The notes beneath the pieces were generated by a model. It had not been told where the DNA came from and did no database searches. It saw nothing but the letters and a program-made list of their open reading frames with translations. Source: JANNHK01 sp034408875 (GTDB lineage: Bacteria > Actinomycetota > Acidimicrobiia > IMCC26256 > PALSA-610). From it: DNA of 5,900 nt. Position numbers and translations under genes: made by a program. Shown here piece by piece: positions 1-5,416 of this stretch. Position 1 is the first letter of the stretch, and the number at the start of each line of letters is the position of its first letter. The stretch is taken from assembly GCA_034408875.1 (NCBI GenBank), contig JAWXCJ010000004.1, positions 1-5,900 of the forward strand. Reading direction: 5' to 3'.

Positions 1-92
1 CTGCGACTGCGTCCGCACAGTCAACATGGCTCCCTCGCCGCAGCCAACTCGGCCTACGGCGTTCGGGGACTGCGACTGCGTCCGCACGGTCA
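1..92. repeat. Direct repeat pair (23 bp, 69 bp apart) with hairpin potential, downstream of the RsiG-like gene
   Basis: Two copies of a 23-bp sequence lie at 1-23 and 70-92 and differ at one base (A19 versus G88). The second copy contains, at its very end, the stop codon of the RsiG-like gene (90-92, minus strand). Read on the minus strand, 22 to 5 can fold into a 7-bp stem (GACTGTG with CGCAGTC, one G-U pair) closed by a CGGA tetraloop. The copy at 91-74 forms the same stem with one C-A mismatch. No T-run follows, so this is not a standard intrinsic terminator, although it sits where one would be expected. The first copy begins at the window edge, so more units could lie outside. I see no gene in bases 1-89. 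Confidence 0.6.
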
Positions 93-602
93 CGCGGTTC
101 CGGCTACCTGCCGCGTCGCGATCTCGCGTTCGAGCGCATCGATCACTGTGTGAAGGTTGCGGCGAATGTCGGAGAGTTCGCGCTCGAAGTCGCCGAGTCG
201 CTCGACGGTCTCGGCGAGTTCCGCTTCGTCGAGTGTGGGCAGGTTCGCGAGCGTCAGGTCGGCGACCAACTCCTCACGACCGTCTTCCCACTTCAGCTCG
301 ACCGCCGGAGTGTCGGCGTCGGGAACGCGCGAGTCGGCCGGGGCGGCGCGCCCGCCACCCGAACCGAGGATGCGGGGCAGGTCGGCGACGAGCTCGGAAA
401 TGTCGCCACCCCGTTCGCGACGCGACCGTTCCGCGGCGAGGATCTCCATGCGAGCTTGCGCGAGGCGGCGGTAGTACGACACCGAGAGTTCGATGTCAGA
501 GGCCTCGGCCTTCAGCTCGCGCAACGCGTCGACGTCGTGCCGGTCGAGCGCCGCGACGAATTGCGGGTCGAGCAGGCGCTGGATGCGTTCGGATGCAGTC
601 AC
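90..602 (-). CDS. rsiG: RsiG-like c-di-GMP-binding (anti-sigma type) coiled-coil protein
   Basis: This 170-residue soluble protein is rich in Glu, Arg and Leu and looks like an antiparallel helical hairpin. It carries two near-complete copies of E(X)3S(X)2R(X)3Q(X)3D, the c-di-GMP signature of Streptomyces RsiG: E38-S42-R45-Q49-E53 (D replaced by E) and E140-S144-R147-H151-D155 (Q replaced by H). In Streptomyces, RsiG loaded with c-di-GMP holds the sigma factor WhiG inactive; homologues are often annotated as aerial mycelium formation protein. An anti-sigma role here is therefore inference from family. No sigma factor gene lies in the window. I chose the GTG at 602, which gives TASERIQRLLD at the N-terminus; a TTG at 647 in the same frame would add 15 residues unlike the rest. 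Neither has a clear ribosome site. It is the last gene of the minus-strand run, 57 bp after the M23 gene. The two substitutions could alter ligand affinity. Confidence 0.8.
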   Translation of the reverse strand: MTASERIQRLLDPQFVAALDRHDVDALRELKAEASDIELSVSYYRRLAQARMEILAAERSRRERGGDISELVADLPRILGSGGGRAAPADSRVPDADTPAVELKWEDGREELVADLTLANLPTLDEAELAETVERLGDFERELSDIRRNLHTVIDALEREIATRQVAGTA

Positions 603-659
603 CGGTCGGAGGCTAGTGCCCGCGCCGGGCCCCGCTGACCAACGCAAGCCCGCTGATCG

Positions 660-1748
660 TCAGCACCGGGAGCGCACGGTGGGGTAGGGGTTCACGGCCC
701 GTCCCCCGCCCGGATGGATCTCGAAGTGGAGGTGCGGGGCACCGCCGTTGGCGTTCCCGGTACTGCCGACCGAACCGATCGATTCGCCCGCGGACACAGA
801 ACGCGAGCCACCCGCAAAGTCGCGCAAGTGGGCGTAGTAGTACGTATTGCCGTCGCTGCCGGTGAGCCATATCGAGAGGCCGCCGAGACCGCCCGAACTC
901 TGGCGGATCGACCCGCTCACAACAGCCGCGACCGGCGTACCCGACGACGCCATCATGTCGACGCCTTGATGGCTGCGGCCGCCGGAACGGGGCGCGCCCC
1001 ACGAGTCGCCGAACGAGGAGCCGCCTGGCACCGGGCACACCCACGATCCGCTCGCGATGATCTGGCCGGCCGACCCGCCGCTGCGGCTGCCGCTGCTCGA
1101 ACTCGTCGATGCCGCGGCGCGCGCCCGGCGCAACCGTTCCTGGAGTTCACGGGTCTTGCGTTCGCGTTCGAGGCGCGCCCGCAGGTCGGACTCGGCCCGC
1201 TCGGCGGCGGCGAGGGCGTCACGCAGCTCCGACTCGGTCTCTTTCATCTGCTCGACGACCTGTTCCTGCTGCGCGATCTGGTCGGCGAGACTCGCTTCCT
1301 GCACACGCAGGTCCTCGGTTATGGCGCCGAGTTGCTCGACGGCGAGGTTGCCGTCCTCGTTGACCCGGTCGAGAAGTTCGTTGCGACGCTGGGCCTCGAG
1401 CACGTCGTTGCCTTCGACGACAACATCGAGGTCGAGCCCGCCCTCGGTGTACGCCTCCACCGCCCGCCGCTGCGCGACGGCTGTCAGCGCCGCGGCGTTC
1501 GCTTCGGTCGCGGACACCGCCGAACGGGTGCGGTCGATGTCTCCTTCGAGACCCCAGTAGACGCTCTGGGCTTCCTCGTACTGTTCGGCGGCTTCGTTGG
1601 CGGCGCGCTGGGCGCTGGTGACACGCGCCTCGGCTTCGGCCAACGGATCGCGGGCCGCGGTCGCGGCTTGCGCCGGCGCCAGGAGGGCAAGCGCCACGGC
1701 CACAGGAATGGCGCGGCGGAGCGACGAGAAGGAGAAAAAGGCGCGCAC
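660..1748 (-). CDS. Secreted coiled-coil M23 family (LytM) peptidase
   Basis: This 362-residue exported protein probably cleaves peptidoglycan cross-bridges or activates another amidase. It starts with a signal peptide (basic RR at 11-12, hydrophobic 13-24, Ala-rich cleavage zone near 28-32). A long Glu/Arg/Ala coiled coil runs from about 34 to 210, then a Ser/Gly linker (214-228), then the LytM domain (about 236-355). The zinc ligands of M23 peptidases are present: H260 and D264 in HQGVD, and H341 in HLHFE. H307 (YYYAHL) and H339 match the catalytic histidines, so the enzyme should be active, unlike degenerate EnvC-type activators. The layout matches EnvC/NlpD-like and actinobacterial cell-division hydrolases, where the coil usually binds a partner. 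C238 and C362 could form a disulfide. The start is a GTG 17 bp after the MoaD-like stop, with no obvious ribosome site, and is fixed by the signal peptide. The C-terminus, at VNPYPTVRSRC, is complete. Confidence 0.92.
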   Translation of the reverse strand: MRAFFSFSSLRRAIPVAVALALLAPAQAATAARDPLAEAEARVTSAQRAANEAAEQYEEAQSVYWGLEGDIDRTRSAVSATEANAAALTAVAQRRAVEAYTEGGLDLDVVVEGNDVLEAQRRNELLDRVNEDGNLAVEQLGAITEDLRVQEASLADQIAQQEQVVEQMKETESELRDALAAAERAESDLRARLERERKTRELQERLRRARAAASTSSSSGSRSGGSAGQIIASGSWVCPVPGGSSFGDSWGAPRSGGRSHQGVDMMASSGTPVAAVVSGSIRQSSGGLGGLSIWLTGSDGNTYYYAHLRDFAGGSRSVSAGESIGSVGSTGNANGGAPHLHFEIHPGGGRAVNPYPTVRSRC

Positions 1749-1765
1749 GAGCGGCGCGAAAGCTA

Positions 1766-2020
1766 TCAGCCTCCGCTCACCGGCGGCAGGATCGCGACTT
1801 CGTCGCCGGGGTGTAAATGGCTTTCCTCCCCTTCCGGCGGTTCCTCCCCATTGAGCCAGATTCCGGAGGTTTGCAGGACCGCCTCGAAGCCGGGTCCGTA
1901 CCGGTCGACCGCCGCGACGACGAGGGCGCCGACGGTCGGGGTGTCGGCCTCGGAGAAGGAGTCCGAGGCCCTCCCGGCCGCCTCCCGGGCCATGGCGAAC
2001 AGCCGCAGGTGAACCGTCAC
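1766..2020 (-). CDS. MoaD/ThiS-family sulfur carrier protein
   Basis: This 84-residue protein with a beta-grasp pattern ends in VSGG. The terminal Gly83-Gly84 is the hallmark of MoaD/ThiS carriers, whose C-terminus is adenylated and thiocarboxylated to deliver sulfur. The start (TVHLRLFAMAREAAG) and the middle (GIWLNGEEP, then HLHPGDEVAILPPVSGG) resemble MoaD, the small subunit of molybdopterin synthase, more than ThiS. No MoaE, MoeB-like activating enzyme or other cofactor gene is in the window, so the pathway (molybdopterin, or another sulfur transfer route) cannot be decided. The start is a GTG; the nearest purine run, GGAG, is about 13 bases upstream and so too far to be a strong ribosome site. 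The gene lies 21 bp after the DksA-like gene and 17 bp before the M23 gene. Its position in an operon of unrelated functions is typical of stand-alone MoaD-like genes in actinobacteria. Confidence 0.85.
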   Translation of the reverse strand: MTVHLRLFAMAREAAGRASDSFSEADTPTVGALVVAAVDRYGPGFEAVLQTSGIWLNGEEPPEGEESHLHPGDEVAILPPVSGG

Positions 2021-2041
2021 GGTGCAGTCACGGCTCCGTCG

Positions 2042-2383
2042 CTAGTGCGGCGTGTCGACGTTGGTCCGCGCCGTCGGGAAGGCGTCGAGGCGCTCCGGAT
2101 CGATCGGATCGCCCGTCACCTCGTCGATTCCGTAGGTGCCTTCGTCGACCCGCTGGAGCGCGGCCTCGATCTCGGCCAAGTCGTACTCGAGCTCTTCGAG
2201 GATCGACTGGTCCTTCTCGCGCTCGAACGTGTCCGAACCCAGGTCGGCCGGGTGCTGGTCGTAGTGCGAGAGCTCGGTGCTCTCGTCGCCACCTTCGCCG
2301 CGCACGCCCTGGCGCACCGATTCGAGGCGTTCCCGCTCCGCCCGCAGTCGCCGGCGCGTGTCCTCCGAGTCGACGTCACTCAT
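2042..2383 (-). CDS. DksA/TraR (YteA/YocK-type) protein lacking zinc-finger cysteines
   Basis: This 113-residue, strongly acidic and helical protein has the layout of the DksA/TraR family: an N-terminal helix (about 5-28), a YteA-like segment HYDQHPADLG (40-49) followed by EREKD, a second helix (about 54-80), then the finger region GTYG...DPI..ERLDAFPTA. Family members act on RNA polymerase through the secondary channel, with or without ppGpp. All four zinc-binding cysteine positions are substituted here: D87, T90, N108 and T111. The fold around them (Y84-G85, G91, P93-I94, E97-R98-L99, P103-T104-A105) is kept, so this looks like a zinc-independent version and not a decayed gene. The ATG at 2383 is preceded by GGTGAG (2393-2388), a fair ribosome site; an ATG six codons upstream (2401) is possible but less well placed. 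The gene lies 32 bp after the Lon-domain gene and 21 bp before the MoaD-like gene. Confidence 0.82.
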   Translation of the reverse strand: MSDVDSEDTRRRLRAERERLESVRQGVRGEGGDESTELSHYDQHPADLGSDTFEREKDQSILEELEYDLAEIEAALQRVDEGTYGIDEVTGDPIDPERLDAFPTARTNVDTPH

Positions 2384-2415
2384 GGTTCTCACCCTACCCA
2401 TGCGAGAAGGATCGG

Positions 2416-3039
2416 TCACTCGCTCCCGAACGCGATGCGGGCGCGGAGTTCGTCGGCCCGTTCCGCGAACAGCTTCGTCAACAGTGCGAGCTGGTCGTGC
2501 GGCGCCGGCGTCTCGAGCACGCGCTGCGCGTCGAGCGGACCGATCGGCGCGACCGCGGCCAACTCGTACGCGGCGCGCGGCGGGTCGTCGGAGAACGGCG
2601 GGAGCTCGTCGGGGACGCGCGGTTCGAGCCTGCGCCACAGGTCGAGCACGGCGCGCAATTCGTCGACGGCACGTTCGCGCGCCTCGGCGGCCCCGGCCGC
2701 CGGCGCGATCTCGTCGAGCAGCTCCGTCTCGGCCTGCGGGTACGGATCGTCGGGCAACCACGCCGTGACACGGAACCGTCGGACGCCGGTCGTCACCACC
2801 GCGAAGCGGCCATCGGGCATCTCACTCGCCTGGATGATGCGCGCCACGGTGCCGACGTCGAACCGCACGTCGCCGCCGCCCACTTCGCTCCCCCGCTCGA
2901 TGAGCACGACACCGAACTCGCCGGTGCCGTCGATGCAGCGGCGCACCATCATGCGGTAGCGCGGCTCGAACACGGAAAGCGGAAGCACCGCGTAGGGAAA
3001 CAGCACGTTCCCCAACGGAAACATCGGGAGCACCGCCAT
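2416..3039 (-). CDS. Lon substrate-binding (LAN) domain protein
   Basis: This 207-residue protein consists of the N-terminal substrate-recognition domain of Lon protease (PF02190 type) without the ATPase or protease parts. The diagnostic opening is MFPLGNVLFPYAVLPLSVFEPRYRMMV (residues 6-32), followed by beta strands with GEFGVVLIERG, VGTVARI, DGRFAVVTTG and RRFRV. From about 115 on it is helical (EARERAVDELRAVLDLWRRL), as in stand-alone actinobacterial LON-domain proteins. Its biochemical role is not established; binding of unfolded or damaged protein is a guess from the domain. The ATG start overlaps the stop of the upstream SirB1-like gene by one base (TGATG at 3041-3037) and has no ribosome site of its own, so translation is probably coupled. 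The full domain is present, with no sign of truncation. Confidence 0.9.
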   Translation of the reverse strand: MAVLPMFPLGNVLFPYAVLPLSVFEPRYRMMVRRCIDGTGEFGVVLIERGSEVGGGDVRFDVGTVARIIQASEMPDGRFAVVTTGVRRFRVTAWLPDDPYPQAETELLDEIAPAAGAAEARERAVDELRAVLDLWRRLEPRVPDELPPFSDDPPRAAYELAAVAPIGPLDAQRVLETPAPHDQLALLTKLFAERADELRARIAFGSE

Positions 3040-3818
3040 CAGTTCATGCGGGAACGCAACAAGCGCGCTTCGGAACGCAGACGCTTCGCGACCTCGTCGT
3101 CGACTCCTTCGGCCATACGCTCGTACGCGCCCGCGGCCCGCACCGGGTCGACGACCCGCGCCAGCCGCCGCAGCAACTGCACGCCGTCGGTAACCGACAC
3201 GCCCGGGATCGCGAGGTGGAGTTCACACATCCACGCAAGCTGGACCGGGTCGCGTGCGAGCTCGCCGTTCTCGAGGTTCGCCAGCATCCGCGCCAACACA
3301 CTGCGCGCCGACACGGGAAGCAGGTCTGTCTCCTCGAACGCGCGCGTGCCGCGATACACGGTGTCGAACAGCGCATGGCACTGCTCCCGCGTGAGGAGCC
3401 GGCCGCCGTGAAACGGATCGCACCAGTGGTCGGGACATTCGGCGGCGCGCACGAGAAAGTGGCCGGGCATTCCGACCGGGAGCACCGAGATGCCCAGCCG
3501 GCGTGCGACCTCGATGACGAGGACCGAAAGCGAGATCGGGATGCCGCACCGCCGCTCGACGACCGAATCGAGGAACGAGTTCTCGGGGTCGTCGTAGTTT
3601 TCGAGATCGCCCTGGAAACCGCGGCGGCCGAAGAGCTCGGCCACGACGGCGTCAAGCGAGACGTCGGTGCACGCCCCGGCGATCTCGTCGATGCGGGCGA
3701 TCCAGTCGTCGACGACGAGCCCTGGATGCGCGTGCGCCGCGATGCACAACGCGCCGAAGTCGAGGCGCACGTCGTCAACCGACGTCACCATCTCGACGAA
3801 CCGGTCGCTCGACTCCAC
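3039..3818 (-). CDS. SirB1/transglutaminase-like protein with helical TPR-like C-terminus
   Basis: This 259-residue protein belongs to the SirB1 N-terminal (transglutaminase-like core 2) family. The signature runs from about residue 67: GFQGDLENYDDPENSFLDSV, VERRCGIPISLSVLVIEVARRLG, GMPGHFLVR and DHWCDPFHGG. His120 and Asp134 match the conserved His and Asp of the fold. Cys91 in ERRCGIP is near the position of the catalytic Cys, but I cannot say it is catalytic, because many members have another residue there. The last third (LARMLANLENGELARDPVQLAWMCELHL onward) is a pair of helical hairpins like the TPR tail of these proteins. The function of the family is unknown. I chose the GTG at 3818 because it keeps the DRFVEM start shared with homologues and sits 7 bases after a TACGGT box; an ATG at 3791 would shorten it by nine residues. 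This is the first gene of the minus-strand run. Confidence 0.87.
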   Translation of the reverse strand: MESSDRFVEMVTSVDDVRLDFGALCIAAHAHPGLVVDDWIARIDEIAGACTDVSLDAVVAELFGRRGFQGDLENYDDPENSFLDSVVERRCGIPISLSVLVIEVARRLGISVLPVGMPGHFLVRAAECPDHWCDPFHGGRLLTREQCHALFDTVYRGTRAFEETDLLPVSARSVLARMLANLENGELARDPVQLAWMCELHLAIPGVSVTDGVQLLRRLARVVDPVRAAGAYERMAEGVDDEVAKRLRSEARLLRSRMN

Positions 3819-3825
3819 GGGGCCG

Positions 3826-3831
3826 ACCGTA
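3826..3831 (-). promoter_or_regulatory. -10 box of the minus-strand operon (leaderless-type promoter)
   Basis: On the minus strand TACGGT (3831 to 3826) matches the TANNNT -10 consensus. Seven bases separate it from the GTG at 3818, which places the transcription start at or next to the start codon, as in leaderless actinobacterial mRNAs. No clear -35 box is seen. The match supports the GTG start, and the lack of a ribosome site there agrees with leaderless translation. Confidence 0.45.
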
Positions 3832-3860
3832 TCCCGCCGTTGCAGGCCGCATCTCGCCGG

Positions 3861-3866
3861 TAGACT
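3861..3866 (+). promoter_or_regulatory. -10 box of the fur-family gene (leaderless-type promoter)
   Basis: TAGACT, preceded by GG, is a strong actinobacterial -10 box. It ends nine bases before the ATG at 3876, so the transcript would start at or within a few bases of the start codon. TTGCAG at 3840-3845 could serve as a -35 box, but the 15-bp spacer is short. There is no ribosome site between the box and the ATG. No recognisable Fur/Zur-type palindrome overlaps it. Confidence 0.55.
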
Positions 3867-3875
3867 GAGCATCTG

Positions 3876-4319
3876 ATGCGTGGCGTTACCGACGAGCTGC
3901 GCGACACCGTGACGCGTCGGCTCCACGAGCAACAGCAGCGGATGACGCCGGTTCGGTCGCGCCTGCTCGACGTGCTCGCCGCGACCCACCGGCCGCTCAC
4001 GATCACCGAGATCCTCGAACATCAGCGCGACCTCGCGCAGAGTTCGGTGTACCGGAACCTGGTCGTGCTCGAACAGGCCGGCGTCGTGCACCGCGTGGTC
4101 ACCCACGACGAGTTCGCCCGCTACGAACTCACCGAAGCGCTCACGGGCCACCATCATCACCTCGTGTGCTCGAACTGCGGCCGCGTCGACGACCTTCCGG
4201 CCTCCGACCGGCTCGAGCGATCGGTCGCCGACGCCGTCGCCGACGCCGCGGAGAAGATCGGATTCCGTACGATGCATCATCGTCTCGATCTCGTCGGCCT
4301 CTGCACAGACTGCGCGTGA
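3876..4319 (+). CDS. Fur-family metal- or peroxide-responsive repressor
   Basis: This 147-residue protein covers the full Fur family. The winged-helix DNA-binding domain spans about 1-85, with the recognition-helix segment QSSVYRNLVVLEQAGVV (55-71) and the wing HDEFARYEL. The dimerisation and metal domain follows: HHHH at 92-95, the CSNC pair (C98, C101) and the CTDC pair (C143, C146). These two CxxC pairs form the structural zinc site of Fur-type proteins. His92-95, Asp105 or Asp106, and His134-135 are candidates for the regulatory site. From sequence alone I cannot tell iron (Fur), zinc (Zur) or peroxide (PerR) sensing apart, so I give no symbol. No transporter or katG-type gene lies next to it to suggest the regulon. 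It reads away from the SirB1-like operon across 57 bp. The ATG is placed nine bases after TAGACT, and the stop is 37 bp before the DUF3105 gene, which is probably co-transcribed. Confidence 0.92.
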   Translation: MRGVTDELRDTVTRRLHEQQQRMTPVRSRLLDVLAATHRPLTITEILEHQRDLAQSSVYRNLVVLEQAGVVHRVVTHDEFARYELTEALTGHHHHLVCSNCGRVDDLPASDRLERSVADAVADAAEKIGFRTMHHRLDLVGLCTDCA

Positions 4320-4341
4320 CCCTCGTTGCACCCGTGAAATC

Positions 4342-4348
4342 GAAAGGG
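4342..4348 (+). promoter_or_regulatory. Ribosome binding site of the DUF3105 gene
   Basis: GAAAGGG lies eight bases before the ATG at 4357 and fixes that start. It is one of the few clear ribosome sites in the window; most of the other genes look leaderless or translationally coupled. This fits an internal gene of a fur-led transcript. Confidence 0.5.
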
Positions 4349-4356
4349 CCTGCCGC

Positions 4357-4905
4357 ATGACCCGTACAGCCTCAAAGCAGTGGCTGCGACCTCTCGCGCT
4401 CGTTCTCGCGATGGCGGCGCTCGGCGCGGCGTGCGGCGGCGATGACGCAGTCGAAGTTCCGCCCGGACCGGCTGGTACCGAGCCGTTCGAAGTCGTCCAA
4501 GGCCACACCGAGGATCCGGTTGACTACCCGCAGAGCCCACCGGTCGGCGGCATACACAACCCGGTATGGCAGAACTGCGGCGTCTACCGCGAACCGGTCG
4601 AGAACGAGAACGCGGTGCACTCGATGGAACACGGCGCCGTGTGGATCACGTACGCCGAGGACCTCCCCGCGGCCGATATCGAAACCTTGGAATCGAAGGC
4701 GGCGGGCCAGTCGTACCTGCTCGTCACCCCGTACGAGGACCTCGACGACCCGGTCGTACTGACGGCGTGGGGCCGGCAGCTCCGTCTCGACGCCGCCGAC
4801 GACCCGCGCGTCGACGAGTTCATCGACACGTTCCAGGAAGGCCCGCAGTCACCTGAGCTTGGCTCGTCGTGCTCCGGCGGCGCCGGCGACCCGATCGAGC
4901 CCTAG
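4357..4905 (+). CDS. DUF3105 family secreted or membrane-anchored protein
   Basis: This is a 182-residue exported protein of unknown function. The N-terminus has a basic start, a hydrophobic stretch (13-25) and a Cys at 26 followed by GG, as in lipoproteins. The box GAAC has Gly and not Leu at -3, so lipidation is likely but not certain. The mature part shows the DUF3105 hallmarks: H50, DYPQSPPVGGIHNPVW (56-71), C74 in CGVY, HSMEHGAVWITY (88-99), WGRQLRLD, and a final SPELGSSCSGG. The conserved histidines H50, H67, H88 and H92 with E91 look like a metal site, and C74 with C172 could form a disulfide; both are inference. Standing 37 bp after a Fur-family gene, it may have a metal-related envelope role. 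Its TAG stop shares a CTAG with the stop of the convergent SET gene. Confidence 0.88.
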   Translation: MTRTASKQWLRPLALVLAMAALGAACGGDDAVEVPPGPAGTEPFEVVQGHTEDPVDYPQSPPVGGIHNPVWQNCGVYREPVENENAVHSMEHGAVWITYAEDLPAADIETLESKAAGQSYLLVTPYEDLDDPVVLTAWGRQLRLDAADDPRVDEFIDTFQEGPQSPELGSSCSGGAGDPIEP

Positions 4906-5402
4906 TCGCCGAACGCGGCGATCTTGCGCGCGATGTAGGCAGAGAAGTAGCCGTTGTAGCGGATCTGCAACTCGGGGAGACGCCAGTCCTTGCCCGTGAT
5001 CGTTCTGCGGCAATCCGCAATAGCGCACGCGCACGTGAATTCGTCATAGGGGTCGGTGTCGCTCATCGCGTAGTCGAAGCACAGTTCTTCGCCGGCAGTG
5101 ACCGCGCGCATCGTCACGAGCACGATCGAGCCGAGAATGCCACAGTTCGGGTCGCACGAATGGTTCACGCAGTCCGCGGGCGAGAACGGCGGCACGCTGG
5201 TCATGAAGACGTCGTCGTCGACCTGGATGGCGTGCGTCTGCACCTCTGCTGCGAGCGCATCGAACTCAGCCCGTTCGACGGCGTAGCCTCCGAACGCGGC
5301 GACCGTCACGCCCGCGTCGATGGCAGAGCGGGCGAAGATTCCCCGACCCTTGATGCCGGCGGCGCGAACCTCGGCGAGCGGCGAGAGCCACGACTGATCC
5401 AG
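4902..5402 (-). CDS. SET-domain protein (putative lysine methyltransferase), start codon non-standard
   Basis: This is a compact bacterial SET protein, 166 residues if read from the CTG at 5402. SET enzymes transfer methyl from S-adenosylmethionine to protein lysines. The motifs appear in order: EVRAAGIKGRGIFA (11-24, the GxG cofactor strand), NHSCDPN (80-86), GEELCFDY (104-111) and the post-SET CAC....C (C124, C126, C131), which with C83 can bind zinc. Y111 is the expected catalytic tyrosine. The first in-frame ATG, GTG or TTG is the GTG at 5309, which falls after the GRG motif and would remove it. The frame is open and homologue-like up to about 5405, so a CTG (5402) or ATT (5405) start is needed unless a base is wrong. 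A TACTCT box (5416-5411) lies eight bases before the CTG. The substrate is unknown. The gene is divergent from the globin and convergent with DUF3105. Domain identity is firm; the start is not. Confidence 0.82.
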   Translation of the reverse strand: MDQSWLSPLAEVRAAGIKGRGIFARSAIDAGVTVAAFGGYAVERAEFDALAAEVQTHAIQVDDDVFMTSVPPFSPADCVNHSCDPNCGILGSIVLVTMRAVTAGEELCFDYAMSDTDPYDEFTCACAIADCRRTITGKDWRLPELQIRYNGYFSAYIARKIAAFGD

Positions 5403-5410
5403 AATCGGCG

Positions 5411-5416
5411 AGAGTA
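5411..5416 (-). promoter_or_regulatory. Possible -10 box of the SET gene
   Basis: TACTCT on the minus strand (5416 to 5411) fits TANNNT and stands eight bases before the CTG at 5402, a spacing like the leaderless sites at 3826-3831 and 3861-3866. No -35 box is clear, because the region upstream is the coding sequence of the divergent globin gene. Confidence 0.25.

Noticed and set aside
1..92. Relation between the left repeat and the right repeat (both contain GCGGAC and GCAG).
   Set aside because: The shared strings are short, the spacing between them differs, and such words are common in GC-rich DNA.
714..2012. A 432-residue plus-strand open frame opposite the M23 and MoaD-like genes.
   Set aside because: It is antisense to two well-supported genes, shows no recognisable domain, and long open frames on the opposite strand are expected in GC-rich DNA.
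2384..2761. N-terminal extension of the DksA-like gene to an upstream start at 2761.
   Set aside because: It overlaps the LON-domain gene in another frame, is Arg/Ala-rich without a domain, and the ATG at 2383 has a ribosome site and the expected family length.
1817..2959. A 380-residue plus-strand open frame opposite the DksA-like and LON-domain genes.
   Set aside because: It has low-complexity Arg/Ser composition, no domain, and lies fully antisense to genes with clear family motifs.
3819..4508. N-terminal extension of the SirB1-like gene up to a GTG at 4508.
   Set aside because: The extension is antisense to the Fur-family gene and part of the DUF3105 gene, and the family homology begins near the GTG at 3818.
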